DNA of 64,000 nt from Nostocales cyanobacterium (GTDB lineage: Bacteria > Cyanobacteriota > Cyanobacteriia > Cyanobacteriales > Nostocaceae): NCBI GenBank assembly GCA_004292695.1, contig RDXV01000002.1:31984-95983 (forward strand), written 5' to 3'. Below are positions 17,368 to 27,266 of the stretch, in pieces. The position numbers were made by a program, and so were the translations under genes. The notes beneath the pieces are model-generated. The model did no database searches. It had not been told where the DNA came from and worked only from the letters and a program-made list of their open reading frames with translations. Positions within the stretch are counted from its first letter, which is position 1, and each line of letters opens with the position of its first letter.

Positions 17368-18306
17368 CTAACTTTCTGGGTCACAATCTGGTACACCTTC
17401 CTGGAATACACGACTAGCGAGAATATCTACTGCTTCAATGGTAATTAAATCTTGTTTATTTAATTTTTTACCACTACTTAATAAGCGATTAGCTTGACGA
17501 AGACGCGCTCTATCTATAGCATTTCGCACACTGCGAGCATTAGCGAAATGGGGCATTGTCTTACGTTTAATTAAATATTCACGGAAGGCTTTTTCTGCAT
17601 CTTCACTAAAACAATAATTTTGATTTTTCACAATAGATTGGGCGATAATCATTAAACTATCAACACTGTAATCATTAAACTCAATGTGTATCCCAATTCG
17701 TGAATTCATCCCTGGATTACTATGGAAAAAATGTTCCATTTGTTCTTTATAACCAGCCAGAATTACAACTAAATCATCTCGCTGATTTTCCATTACCTGC
17801 ATCAAAATTTCAATCGCTTCTAAACCAAAATCTCCGGGATGATCTGGACGGTATAAAGTATATGCTTCATCAACTAATAAAACACCACCCATTGCATTAT
17901 TTAAAACTTCCCTAGTTTTGGGTGCTGTTTGGCCAATACCTTGGCCAACTAAATCATCTCTTGTGACTAACATTACGTTTTCTTTGCGGATATATTCTAA
18001 ACGATAGAGAATTTCTGCCATCCGCATCGCAACGGTTGTTTTACCCATCCCTGGATTACCTAAAAAAGTCATGTGTAAACTAGGCGCACCAGCATTTAAA
18101 CCCAGGCTTTTACGGATACGATCAACCAATAACAAAGCCGCCATTTCTTTAATTTTATTCTTGACGGACTTCAAACCTACTAATTCCTGATCTAATTTAT
18201 CAAGAATTTCTTGTACATTAGATTCACGGAAAGCAGACTCTAAATCAATTTCTCTTTCTTCAGTAACGGTACTGATAGAAGTTGTTTCTAATACTTGTTC
18301 ACTCAT
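17368..18306 (-). CDS. cbbX: CbbX-like AAA+ ATPase (red-type Rubisco activase family)
   Basis: 312 residues from the ATG at 18306, chosen because AGGTGA sits 8 bp upstream. Walker A GNPGMGKTT (83-91), Walker B VLLVDEAYTLYRPD (142-155), ILMQVMENQRDDLVVILAGY, the SNPGMNSRI arginine region and HFANARSVRNAIDRARLRQANRL all match CbbX closely. CbbX hexamers pull on the Rubisco large-subunit C-terminus to release inhibitory sugars. Here the pore loop reads DDLVGQGIGQTAPKT, with Gly123 where proteobacterial CbbX has a tyrosine (GQYIG). Cyanobacterial form IB Rubisco is not the classical substrate, so the role is open. No rbcLS genes are nearby. Confidence 0.85.
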   Translation of the reverse strand: MSEQVLETTSISTVTEEREIDLESAFRESNVQEILDKLDQELVGLKSVKNKIKEMAALLLVDRIRKSLGLNAGAPSLHMTFLGNPGMGKTTVAMRMAEILYRLEYIRKENVMLVTRDDLVGQGIGQTAPKTREVLNNAMGGVLLVDEAYTLYRPDHPGDFGLEAIEILMQVMENQRDDLVVILAGYKEQMEHFFHSNPGMNSRIGIHIEFNDYSVDSLMIIAQSIVKNQNYCFSEDAEKAFREYLIKRKTMPHFANARSVRNAIDRARLRQANRLLSSGKKLNKQDLITIEAVDILASRVFQEGVPDCDPES

Positions 18307-18612
18307 AAATGTCACCTGTGGTAGTGATTTAGATGATAGCGTTGAATGGTAAAATATAAAAGAATGTAATTCTAATACCTCTGATATATATTTCTTTATT
18401 ATCAATTCCTGAAGTTATCCATAAAGAAAAGATAATCATATTAAACTTGTGTATATATGTATATTTTTGATTAATAATATTTAAGTAAAGTGAAGTAAGA
18501 TTAATTGTTAACTAATAATGAGTCAAATTGGTTCTAGAAGTAGGAAAATAAGAACTATCAAGAATTACCAACCTTGAAGTTTAACTCATTTTTCCATTTC
18601 CGTATTAGCACA

Positions 18613-19026
18613 ATGATTCAAATAATCAAAATTTCATCAACACTATTTCTTGTTACTTGTTTAGTGATTTTTTCACCAGTAATGAACCTAGCATCAGCAG
18701 ATAAATTATCTAATTTATCTAATTTATCTATAGGAAATACTAGAGAAACTATTAATATTTCCGTAGAAAAGCTAACTCCTCAAGCACGTCAAAAAATGCA
18801 AGCGATCCGTCAACGTCGTAACCGAGAAATTATCGAGATTTTAGATGATACACAATTACAGAAGTTTAGCCATGATTTACATACAGGTAAAAACTTAAAT
18901 CAAGCGTTAGCAGAGTTAGAATTAAATACAGAACAGGAAAATTTAATCAATGCAATTATTGATTTTACTGATTTTAAAGTACAGGAAATTGCCATTGATA
19001 ACAATTTTTTAGATAGCCGTAAATAA
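18613..19026 (+). CDS. Exported protein of unknown function, Spy/CpxP-like helical
   Basis: 137 residues from the ATG at 18613; an in-frame TTG at 18574 would add 13 residues before the signal peptide. Residues 1-30 form a signal peptide (IQIIKISSTLFLVTCLVIF ... ASADK). The mature part is helical and has LTPQARQKMQAIRQRRNREIIEILDDTQLQKF, reminiscent of LTxxQ periplasmic proteins that respond to envelope stress. The similarity is only by eye. It stands alone between cbbX and the restriction enzyme. Confidence 0.6.
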   Translation: MIQIIKISSTLFLVTCLVIFSPVMNLASADKLSNLSNLSIGNTRETINISVEKLTPQARQKMQAIRQRRNREIIEILDDTQLQKFSHDLHTGKNLNQALAELELNTEQENLINAIIDFTDFKVQEIAIDNNFLDSRK

Positions 19027-19165
19027 AGTAAAATCATTACTATTCAGCAGTCAGATTTTAAGACTAAAAAACTAGGTAAAATAACAAATACACAGAATGA
19101 AAATTCCTGTTTTTAAGTCGTAAACTGACTACTGATAACTGATAACTGATAACTGATAACTGAAA

Positions 19166-21853
19166 ATGACATCATCTACACCAGAAAGTTTATTAAAATT
19201 CGTGCAGTTCTGCCAACAACATATCACAGGACAGGAACGTAAAGAAGCGCAAATATTTCTAGATCGCTTTTTTCGTGCTTTTGGTCATGAAGGTGTTTTA
19301 GAAGTTGGTGCAACCTATGAAGAAGCGATTAAAAAAAGTAGTAAAACTGGTAAAACTGGATTTGCGGATTTAGTTTGGAAACCCCGTGTTTTAATTGAAA
19401 TGAAAAAACGGGGAGAAGACTTAAATAAACATTATTCCCAAGCGTTTGATTATTGGACAAGGTTAGTACCAAATCGTCCTAAATATGTGATTTTATGTAA
19501 TTTTGATGAATTTTGGATCTTTGATTTTGATATTCAATTAGATACACCTGTAGATAAAATATCTCTGGAAAAGCTACCAGAACGGGCGGGAGCATTGGCA
19601 TTTATGGAAATAGGGCAAAAAACCCCTGTATTCCAAAATAACCAGGTAGAAGTAACTGTAAAAGCTGCCCGTAGGATGGGAGAATTATTATTAGAATTAG
19701 AAACAAGAGGAATTGAAAAATTAACAGCACAGCGTTTTATTTTGCAGTGTGTGTTAGCGATGTTTGCGGAAGATAGACAACTTTTACCCCGTGATATGTT
19801 TGTTTCTTGTGTGCAAGATTGTATGAATGGGGGAAGTTCCTATGATGTTTTGGGTGGTTTATTTCGAGAAATGAATCAACCAGGAATTACACCCGCAGGA
19901 CGTTATCAAGGTGTTGATTATTTTAATGGCGGTTTGTTTTCTGTGATTCATCCCATAGAATTAACTAGGGAAGAATTAAATTTTTTAGACGTATCAGCGC
20001 GAGAAGATTGGAGTAAAGTTCGTCCTGCTATTTTTGGGAATTTATTTGAAGGAACAGTAGATAAAAAAGAACGTCACGCGAGAGGAATTCATTATACATC
20101 TGAAGTGGATATTATGAAAATTGTCCGCCCGACAATTAGCCGTTTTTGGGAGGAGAGAATAGAAGCAGCAAATACAGTTAAGGAACTTGCTAAACTGCAA
20201 ATAGAATTACAAAGTTATCGGGTTTTAGATCCCGCTTGTGGTTCTGGTAATTTTCTGTATTTAGCGTATCAGGAATTAAAAAGAATTGAAAAATTATTGT
20301 TAGATAAAATTGCTAATTTGCAAAAATCAAAGGATAAACAAATGCAGATGGGTTTGGTGACTCCTTTACAATTTTATGGGATGGATACTAATCCTTTCGC
20401 GGTGGAATTAGCAAGGGTGACTTTGATGATAGCGCGAAAGATTGCTATTGATAATTTACGATTAACTGAACCTGCGTTACCTTTGGATAGTTTAGATAAT
20501 AATATTGTTTGTCAAGATGCTTTATTTAATGAGTGGGTTAAAGCTGATGCAATTATTGGAAATCCGCCATTTTTGGGTGGTAAAAACATGAGATTAAATT
20601 TAGGAGATAAATATATAGATAGAATTTTTCAAACTTTCCCAGATGTGAAGGATTCAGTTGATTTTTGTGCTTATTGGTTTAGATTAGCCCATGATAAAAT
20701 TAATGAAAATGGTAGAGTTGGGTTAGTTGCAACTAATTCTATTAGTCAAGGTAAAAGTAGAATTGCAGCTTTAGATTATATTACTCAAAATAGTGGTTAT
20801 ATTCATGAAGCTATTTCTACTCAACCTTGGTCTGGTGAAGCAAATGTTCATGTGAGTATTGTTAATTGGTGTAAGCAAAAACCAGAAAAGTATTATTTAG
20901 ATGATCAGATAGTATCACAAATTAATTCTGCTTTGAAATCTAGTATTGATGTTTCTCAAGCTGTGAGGTTAAAAGCAAATTTGAATAAATGTTTTCAAGG
21001 TGTAATTCCATTAGGTAAAGGATTTATAGTTACTGCATCACAAGTACAGGAATGGATTAACAAAGATGCTAAAAATCATGATATTTTAAAACAAATCATT
21101 TTAGCCAAAGATTTAACAGATAATCCTTATTTACAACCAGAAAGATGGATTATTGATTTTAATGATATGAGTATTGAAGATGCTAGTGATTATCAATTAC
21201 CATTTGAACATATTAAACATAATGTTAAGCCTGAACGTGATCATAATCGTAGAGATGTTAGAAGATTAAATTGGTGGAAATTTGGAGAAAATTCACCAAA
21301 AATGAGAAAAGCAATTTCAACTTTATCATTTTATTTCATAGTTCCTAGACATTCTAAATGGGTTATTTTTATTCCTGGAAAATCAGAGTGGCTACCAGCA
21401 GATTCAACTACAGTCGTAGCATCAGATGACTTTTATGTATTAGGAATACTTACATCTAATGTACATCGTCTTTGGGTAAAGGCGCAAAGTTCAACTTTAA
21501 AAGGTGATACTAGATATACTCATAACACCTGTTTTGAAACCTTCCCATTTCCGCAAACAGCAGATATTAAATTAGTGGAAAAAATCCGAAATAAAACTGA
21601 AGAACTACATCAATATCGCACAGAACAAATGGAAACAAAACAATGGGGAATTACAACCTTATATAACAAATTTTTCAACGAACCAAGTAGTAAACTTTAT
21701 CAACTACATCAACAACTAGATAAACTGGTAATGGAAGCCTATAAAATTAAACCTGAAGAAGACATATTAGAAAAACTCCTCACCTTAAACAAAGAACTAG
21801 GAGAAAAAGAAAACCAGGGAATAGAAATAGTAGGACCCTGGCCACCAAAATAA
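19166..21853 (+). CDS. Type IIG restriction-modification enzyme, MmeI-like
   Basis: 895 residues, one chain carrying nuclease, methyltransferase and specificity parts. N-terminal PD-(D/E)XK site: E52/E53, D68 and E78-x-K80 in FADLVWKPRVLIEMKKRG. A helical spacer follows, then a gamma-class adenine methyltransferase with motif I LDPACGSGNF (354-363), motif X-like GIHYTSEVDIMK and catalytic motif IV NPPF (466-469). Residues about 620-850 are the target-recognition region (PFEHIKHNVKPERD, RHSKWVIFIPG, THNTCFETFPFPQ), ending in a helical tail. Such enzymes methylate one strand and cut at a distance. No separate specificity or methylase gene is adjacent, as expected. All motifs look intact. Confidence 0.92.
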   Translation: MTSSTPESLLKFVQFCQQHITGQERKEAQIFLDRFFRAFGHEGVLEVGATYEEAIKKSSKTGKTGFADLVWKPRVLIEMKKRGEDLNKHYSQAFDYWTRLVPNRPKYVILCNFDEFWIFDFDIQLDTPVDKISLEKLPERAGALAFMEIGQKTPVFQNNQVEVTVKAARRMGELLLELETRGIEKLTAQRFILQCVLAMFAEDRQLLPRDMFVSCVQDCMNGGSSYDVLGGLFREMNQPGITPAGRYQGVDYFNGGLFSVIHPIELTREELNFLDVSAREDWSKVRPAIFGNLFEGTVDKKERHARGIHYTSEVDIMKIVRPTISRFWEERIEAANTVKELAKLQIELQSYRVLDPACGSGNFLYLAYQELKRIEKLLLDKIANLQKSKDKQMQMGLVTPLQFYGMDTNPFAVELARVTLMIARKIAIDNLRLTEPALPLDSLDNNIVCQDALFNEWVKADAIIGNPPFLGGKNMRLNLGDKYIDRIFQTFPDVKDSVDFCAYWFRLAHDKINENGRVGLVATNSISQGKSRIAALDYITQNSGYIHEAISTQPWSGEANVHVSIVNWCKQKPEKYYLDDQIVSQINSALKSSIDVSQAVRLKANLNKCFQGVIPLGKGFIVTASQVQEWINKDAKNHDILKQIILAKDLTDNPYLQPERWIIDFNDMSIEDASDYQLPFEHIKHNVKPERDHNRRDVRRLNWWKFGENSPKMRKAISTLSFYFIVPRHSKWVIFIPGKSEWLPADSTTVVASDDFYVLGILTSNVHRLWVKAQSSTLKGDTRYTHNTCFETFPFPQTADIKLVEKIRNKTEELHQYRTEQMETKQWGITTLYNKFFNEPSSKLYQLHQQLDKLVMEAYKIKPEEDILEKLLTLNKELGEKENQGIEIVGPWPPK

Positions 21854-21995
21854 AATCTTCCTTCTTCTCTTCTTCTCTTCTTCTCTTCTTCTTCGTGTCT
21901 TCGTGGTTCATTAGAAAAATATGAGGAAGGAGGTAGAACCTCCTGTAGACATTCCCAGTCAGAGACTAGGAACGAGATAACTGATAACTGATTTA

Positions 21996-22637
21996 CTAAC
22001 CATTAACTTCAGCCATTTCAATAACGCGACCTTCGTAATCTTTCACTAAAAAATTCAAAGGTTTTTGATTGCGGATTTTAAACTTTAAACCGCGAAATTC
22101 TACCCGCATTAAAATTAATTCTAAACACTCATGATCAAAACAAACATGACGCTGTTGATTTTTAGTTCCCAAACTTGCACCAGTAATGATGTGTAATTGA
22201 GTATTTTTCTTTAATTGATACCATAAACCATCATTGGCGCTAGTCATAGTTTTATTAGACCAACTAGGAGTAGAAGACATATAAAGAGGGTCAATTCCTG
22301 TTGCACCTATTGTTTGTTCATAGTTGTAGTAATAGTGCAAAGGTACTTCCGCAGCGGGTAAATCTAGCAAACCTTCATAAAGTTGTCGGGCAATTTCCAA
22401 ATCCGACACCATAACAGTATAGACTTTAGGGGCGCTGGTCAAAAACATCCACATTGCCCCAGCGTAGGCCGCCAATAGCATAATCATAATGCCTTGGGTT
22501 GAAAAAATGCCATCTAATGCCAGAGAAGGTAAGAAAGAGGCTAAAGTCAAAGGACTAACTGGGAAAGGTATCAAATTAGCTGCTATAACCATGAATAAAT
22601 GAAGATTGTATAAAGGAGCGGCTTTTAGTATTGTCAA
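21996..22637 (-). CDS. Glyoxalase-like domain protein with N-terminal membrane segment
   Basis: 213 residues. Two hydrophobic stretches in the first 70 residues (PLTLASFLPSLALDG, IMIMLLAAYAGAMWMF) precede a VOC/glyoxalase-like fold: VYTVMVSDLEIARQLYEGLLDLP, RHVCFDHECLELILMRV and LNFLVKDYEGRVIEMAEV. A metal-binding set is not complete enough to call an enzyme. The N-terminal part may be a poorly conserved extension; an internal ATG at 22592 is an alternative start. Confidence 0.6.
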   Translation of the reverse strand: MTILKAAPLYNLHLFMVIAANLIPFPVSPLTLASFLPSLALDGIFSTQGIMIMLLAAYAGAMWMFLTSAPKVYTVMVSDLEIARQLYEGLLDLPAAEVPLHYYYNYEQTIGATGIDPLYMSSTPSWSNKTMTSANDGLWYQLKKNTQLHIITGASLGTKNQQRHVCFDHECLELILMRVEFRGLKFKIRNQKPLNFLVKDYEGRVIEMAEVNG

Positions 22638-22675
22638 TAGAGACTAACATACCGTCATCTTATCTAGTTTATCTC

Positions 22676-22800
22676 AGGAATAGGGAACAGGGAACAGGGA
22701 ACAGGGAACAGGTGATAGTGGATAGGTGAAAGTAATAAATTTACTCACTACCTATTACCAATTACCTATTACCAATTACCTATTACCAATTACCCATTAC
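22676..22800. repeat. STRR cluster (GGGAACA and TACCAAT/TACCTAT units)
   Basis: Four to five GGGAACA units followed by several TTACCAA/TTACCTA units lie between the divergent glyoxalase-like and sigma-like genes. Confidence 0.85.
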
Positions 22801-22853
22801 CTAATTGCTGTTAAATAATTAGTAGTTTGTATATTTTAATAACCTAATAACCA

Positions 22854-23498
22854 TTGATTAATACGCTTGTGCAAATTCCTAATTTTCCAGAAGCTAATCA
22901 TCCTTTGATTAAGTCGCTGTTTCATCACAGTGATCAAGAGTTACTAACTCTGTTTAGACGATACCCAGATCAAGGTAAATACTTTACTGCTATTTTTTGT
23001 CGTTATAGCCCTATAGTGTATACCTTAATTCAACATTCAGCGCGATCGCCAGTTCAGGCAGATTATTTATTTGCTCTGACTTGGAAACACATATACGATG
23101 AGTTAGGTGGACTTTATTTAACTCACCCAGAAACAGGGAAAGAAATATTGACTTTGCAAAATTGGTTAATTAATTTAACTGCTTTTTGCATTAATGATAT
23201 TAAACTACCACCAACGGAATCTATACATTATTCTTTGAAGGATACTTCACCGCCATTTTGGTGTTATTTAGAACAAGCACTAGATCAATTACCACCTATG
23301 TTACGCTTAATTGTGTTAATGGCGCAAACTTTCCATTGGAGTGAAACCCGCATTGCTGCTTATTTACAAGCTGAAGGTGAAAATATAGCACCTAACCAAG
23401 TAGCGGGTTTTCTTCAAGAAGGTTATCGTATATTAGAAGAAAATTTACCTAGTGACATTCGTGTGATTTACTTAGGTGAAGAAAACACCGAAAGTTAA
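22854..23498 (+). CDS. Sigma-70-like (ECF-type) protein
   Basis: 214 residues; the frame opens at a TTG at 22854 and a GTG five codons later is equally possible. The N-terminal half (SDQELLTLFRRYPDQGKYFTAIFCRYSPIVYTLIQHSARSPVQADYLFALTWKHIYDEL) resembles sigma region 2, and the C-terminal half (LEQALDQLPPMLRLIVLMAQTFHWSETRIAAYLQAEGENIAPNQVAGFLQEGYRIL) resembles region 4 with a helix-turn-helix. It is diverged from housekeeping sigmas and may be a regulator. The next gene, a TPR protein, follows closely and may be co-transcribed. Confidence 0.7.
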   Translation: MINTLVQIPNFPEANHPLIKSLFHHSDQELLTLFRRYPDQGKYFTAIFCRYSPIVYTLIQHSARSPVQADYLFALTWKHIYDELGGLYLTHPETGKEILTLQNWLINLTAFCINDIKLPPTESIHYSLKDTSPPFWCYLEQALDQLPPMLRLIVLMAQTFHWSETRIAAYLQAEGENIAPNQVAGFLQEGYRILEENLPSDIRVIYLGEENTES

Positions 23499-23565
23499 AA
23501 ATTCAATATTTGATGGTTCAGACAAGGTTTATTTACAAGTATTTACAAGTAATATTCTAGGGTTC

Positions 23566-24678
23566 ATGGTTATGAAAAAACAAAATTTATTATCAGGAAA
23601 TAGTGCTATTAATTCACATTTTGCCGTAATTTTACAGCAATTTGTTAAATTACCACATTCTGTTATTTATATTTTTCTGTTTGCTTGTTTGTTTATCCCA
23701 AAATCTGCTACCGCTATTGATATTACTGATCAAATTCATGATCCTTTAAATCATCCCATTGGTAAACCTGTAAATACTAGACCGATACGAGAACAAGCTG
23801 ATAGATTATTGCTTTTGGGTAGACAACAATATGCAGATGGTTCTATTAATAAAAGTATTAATTCTGGTTTACAAGCATTAAATATTTATCGTTCTTTAGG
23901 TGATAAAAATTCCCAAGGTTTAACTTATGATTTATTAGCAGGTGCTTATTTACAATCAGGTAATATCAAAGGTGCTGAGGATGCTATTCGTCGTCGGATA
24001 GGTATAGCAAGAGATAATCAAGATTTTCAAACTCAAATTTTTGCCCTGAATAATTTGGGAACTTTACTAATTCAAAAAGGTGAACCTAACGCGGCTGGAA
24101 AAACTATTGCTGATGCTTTAGTTATTTCTCGAAATATCGGAGATTTTGCAGGACAAGGACTTTCTTTAAGTAATTTGTGTCTTATCCATACCCGATTAGG
24201 TAATTATCAAGAAGCGATTCAATTTGGAGAAGCTGCTTTGGAATTTCGTCGGAAAACTAATGATATGGCGGGGGAAATTAATACTTTAAATAATTTGGGT
24301 GAGGCTTATTTGTTTGCTAATGATTATAATAATACCATTAGTAATTATGGTAGGGCTTTAAATTTAGCAAGAATTAGTTTAGATTTACCCAACCAACTCC
24401 GCGCAATTGATGGTTTAGTAAAAGCCCATAGTGCAGCAAATCGTTATGAAAGAGCTTTTGAATTGTTAGAAAAACAATTTGCAATTGCTAAGTCTACCAA
24501 TGATACCAGGGAGGAATTAAAATATTTAGTTACCACTGGTAAACTGTATGAAAAAATCGGAAACTTTGCTAAAGCTAGAGAATTTTACCAAAGGGCGTTA
24601 CCTTTAGCTAAACAATTAGATGATGTCAGACAGGAAGCTGAGTTAATTTATTTAATTGATGAGTTGAGAAATCGTTAA
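23566..24678 (+). CDS. Exported tetratricopeptide-repeat protein
   Basis: About 370 residues from the ATG at 23566 (an ATG two codons later and a GTG at 23476, overlapping the sigma-like gene, are alternatives). A signal peptide lies near residues 23-45 (VIYIFLFACLFIPKSATA). Residues about 85-370 hold seven or more TPR units, e.g. SQGLTYDLLAGAYLQSGN, FALNNLGTLLIQKGEPNAAG, NTLNNLGEAYLFANDYNNTI, FAKAREFYQRALPLAKQL. TPR arrays mediate protein-protein contacts; the partner is unknown. Pairing with a sigma-like gene suggests a common regulon. Confidence 0.8.
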   Translation: MVMKKQNLLSGNSAINSHFAVILQQFVKLPHSVIYIFLFACLFIPKSATAIDITDQIHDPLNHPIGKPVNTRPIREQADRLLLLGRQQYADGSINKSINSGLQALNIYRSLGDKNSQGLTYDLLAGAYLQSGNIKGAEDAIRRRIGIARDNQDFQTQIFALNNLGTLLIQKGEPNAAGKTIADALVISRNIGDFAGQGLSLSNLCLIHTRLGNYQEAIQFGEAALEFRRKTNDMAGEINTLNNLGEAYLFANDYNNTISNYGRALNLARISLDLPNQLRAIDGLVKAHSAANRYERAFELLEKQFAIAKSTNDTREELKYLVTTGKLYEKIGNFAKAREFYQRALPLAKQLDDVRQEAELIYLIDELRNR

Positions 24679-24822
24679 GGTGGTGTTTTTCAACTTTAAA
24701 CATCCAGAAAAATATGTAAGCATTCAGCCGTCAGCTTTCAGCTTTCAGCTTTAAAGATGAAAACACTGAAAATACTCACCTTCAATGAATTTTTCAATTT
24801 TCAACCTGATTAATGTTTGCAT

Positions 24823-26343
24823 TTATTTTCCCTTTTCAGCTTCAATTTGTCTGACTACTGTTAATGCAGAATAACTTACTCCTGCTGTACCTTCTCCTGG
24901 ATGGGTTGAGTCTCCGACTAACCACAAGTTATTAATAGGTGTTCTGTTGGCAAAACCAAAGGGTCCAAATGTGGGTATTCTTTGCCCAATTCCCCCTACA
25001 ATTCCCTTTTCTCTGCCTGTATAATGGGCAAAGGTTTTAGGTGTGGCAGCTTCTACATAAATGATAGTTTCTGGTTTTAAATAGAAGTATTGAGAAAGTT
25101 TAGAAATTGCATCTTGGGTGAATTTCTCTTTTAATTCTTGATAGTTTTCTGTGTTGTACCATTGGGTAAAATCAACAAATGATGAAGCGATAATTGTCGC
25201 TTTTCCTGTGGGTGCGCGGCCATCTCCTTCATGACTGACGGAAACAAATAAAGAGTTATTTTCTCCAATTGGACCATTTATATCATACAGAAATTGTAAA
25301 TGGGGTGGACAGTCATAAGGAATGGCACTTTTATCAACACCGATATAAACTACAAATGCACCGGAAGGAGATGGTAGTTTTTTAACTCGATGTTTATATC
25401 CTGATGGTGCTTTTTCTCCTAATAATTTTACTAAGTCTTGTACGGTGACATTAGCAATTACATGATCGGCATTTTCTGTCCAAATTTCTCCGGTTTTTTG
25501 ACTTCTAATGACTACACCGTTAGCTTTACCATTTTCGACATTAATTTTTTCTACGGTGTGACGCATTAATAATTTACCATTGTCTCTTTCTAATGATTCT
25601 ACAAGGCGATCGCTTAATACTTGCATACTGCCTTGTAAATGATATAATCCTTGGGGAGATTGGGATACACTTAATGCTGTAGCTGCATAAAGTAAAGCGG
25701 TTTCTTCGGCATTAACTTGTGAATATAATTTTAGTTGTAAATCTAAAAATGTCCGCAGTCTTTTGTCATTTCCTAAACCATATAATCTTAAAGCATCTCC
25801 CACTGTCATAAATGTGAAAGGTGCAGTAATTAATGTATTCGGACGTAATGCTTTTGTGAGTTGTAAAATATCCCAAAAATTCCGAGGTGGTAATACAGGA
25901 TCTCGTCCTTGAAATTCCCAACTCACTTTAAATAAAGTTGCTAATAATTGCCAAAAAGGTTCACTTCCAGGAAATTGTTTTTGTCTTTCTTCTTGCCATT
26001 TTTGCGGATCTCGCCACACATTAATAGGTGTATTTTCTCCTGGTAAAAATACTGCACAAGCAGGATCACAGGGGGTAGCATCAGGTAATTCTATGTTCAA
26101 TTCTGAGAAAATACGGTGGTGTATTCCCCCTGGTTCTAAACCTGCAACTTGGGTAGCGCCGACATCAAAGGTAAAACCCTGACGTTTAAAGGTGGAAGCA
26201 CAACCACCAGGTACTAAGGCTTGATCTAGGGTTAAAACGCTGTAACCTCTGTGCGCTAACAATGCTGCGGTGGTAAGTCCACCAATACCCGCACCGACGA
26301 CGATCACACGGGGTTGGTTTTTATTTGCAGATAGGTTAGACAT
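24823..26343 (-). CDS. crtD: C-3',4' carotenoid desaturase
   Basis: 506 residues. N-terminal FAD-binding VIVVGAGIGGLTTAALLAHRG, followed by the substrate-side motif PGGCASTFKRQGFTFDVGATQVAG, and C-terminal NLWLVGDSTHPGEGTAGVSYSALTV as in CrtI-type desaturases. The GGCAST and AGLEPGG spelling favours CrtD over the related isomerase CrtH, which reads GGSAG in this position. CrtD introduces the 3,4 double bonds needed for myxol-type xanthophyll glycosides in cyanobacteria. It is flanked by repeats and likely monocistronic. Confidence 0.85.
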   Translation of the reverse strand: MSNLSANKNQPRVIVVGAGIGGLTTAALLAHRGYSVLTLDQALVPGGCASTFKRQGFTFDVGATQVAGLEPGGIHHRIFSELNIELPDATPCDPACAVFLPGENTPINVWRDPQKWQEERQKQFPGSEPFWQLLATLFKVSWEFQGRDPVLPPRNFWDILQLTKALRPNTLITAPFTFMTVGDALRLYGLGNDKRLRTFLDLQLKLYSQVNAEETALLYAATALSVSQSPQGLYHLQGSMQVLSDRLVESLERDNGKLLMRHTVEKINVENGKANGVVIRSQKTGEIWTENADHVIANVTVQDLVKLLGEKAPSGYKHRVKKLPSPSGAFVVYIGVDKSAIPYDCPPHLQFLYDINGPIGENNSLFVSVSHEGDGRAPTGKATIIASSFVDFTQWYNTENYQELKEKFTQDAISKLSQYFYLKPETIIYVEAATPKTFAHYTGREKGIVGGIGQRIPTFGPFGFANRTPINNLWLVGDSTHPGEGTAGVSYSALTVVRQIEAEKGK

Positions 26344-26506
26344 TGATACTTAATTTACAATTCTTAATATTACTACTCATAATTTTACATGACTTTAAAT
26401 TAAATCGGGTAATGTGGGAGTTTCAGGAGAATTGTATTTATACTGGCTGTTGGTGATACAGTATTTACCATTTAGCAAAAGTAAACAAAATTAGGCAATT
26501 TTAAAA

Positions 26507-27229
26507 ATGACTAAAAACTTTGAAATTCAAGAACTGGCGATCGCCATCACTGCAAAAAATCTTAGACCCACAGTAATCACACCGGAATTTTTAAGCTATA
26601 CTGGTATAGTACCGGCAGATTGGGAACTAGCCAGAGAGCCAATTTTTAACAACCTGATCGTCCAGCTTTTTTACAAAACAGGTATAGGAATAGTTGCCCA
26701 ACCCAATAATATTACCATTGTAGAAGTAGTTAATCAAAAGAAACCAGAAGACATTCAAATACCAAGAATTACGCAACAACTGGTAGAAAAATTATCCCAA
26801 GTAGAATATCAAAGAGCAGGAATTAACCCTAGAGGATTTGTTACTTTTGACACAGAAGCAGAAGCCTATCAATATATCAACGGTAAAATTTTATCCCCTG
26901 GTGCATGGCAAGAATTCGCAGGTGCAAAGGTAAACGCTGCATTGCAGTTAAGTTATCCCGTCAACGGGGGAATACTCAATGTCAGTATCAACCAAGCAAA
27001 TGTGCAGTTTACAGATAAAACCATACCTGCAATTTTATTTTCTGGTAACTACAACTACAACTTACCAGGAAATAACCCAACAGAGAAACAACAGAGTTTA
27101 CAGAAAATAATTGCTAATTGGCAAGTTTCGGTAGGTACATTTCAAAAATTACTCAAGGAGAATTTTTTATCATTGACTGAAGAAGCACCAAAAGATATTT
27201 CTGTTTTTCCACCAATAGCGAAAGGTTAA
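26507..27229 (+). CDS. Conserved cyanobacterial protein of unknown function
   Basis: 240 residues without signal peptide or membrane segment. Pattern: PEFLSYTGIVPADWELAREPIFNN, VQLFYKTGIGIVAQPNNITIVE, PRGFVTFDTEAEAYQYINGKILSPG, NVQFTDKTIPAILFSGNYNYNLPG. Alternating strands with a repeated V-x-F-T-D type ending suggest two related beta domains. No family recognised. A HIP1-like octamer (GCGATCGCC) is present near the start, in keeping with a resident gene. Confidence 0.65.
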   Translation: MTKNFEIQELAIAITAKNLRPTVITPEFLSYTGIVPADWELAREPIFNNLIVQLFYKTGIGIVAQPNNITIVEVVNQKKPEDIQIPRITQQLVEKLSQVEYQRAGINPRGFVTFDTEAEAYQYINGKILSPGAWQEFAGAKVNAALQLSYPVNGGILNVSINQANVQFTDKTIPAILFSGNYNYNLPGNNPTEKQQSLQKIIANWQVSVGTFQKLLKENFLSLTEEAPKDISVFPPIAKG

Positions 27230-27266
27230 AAGGTTAATCATTTAATATTGGTTTGATATTTGTGGG

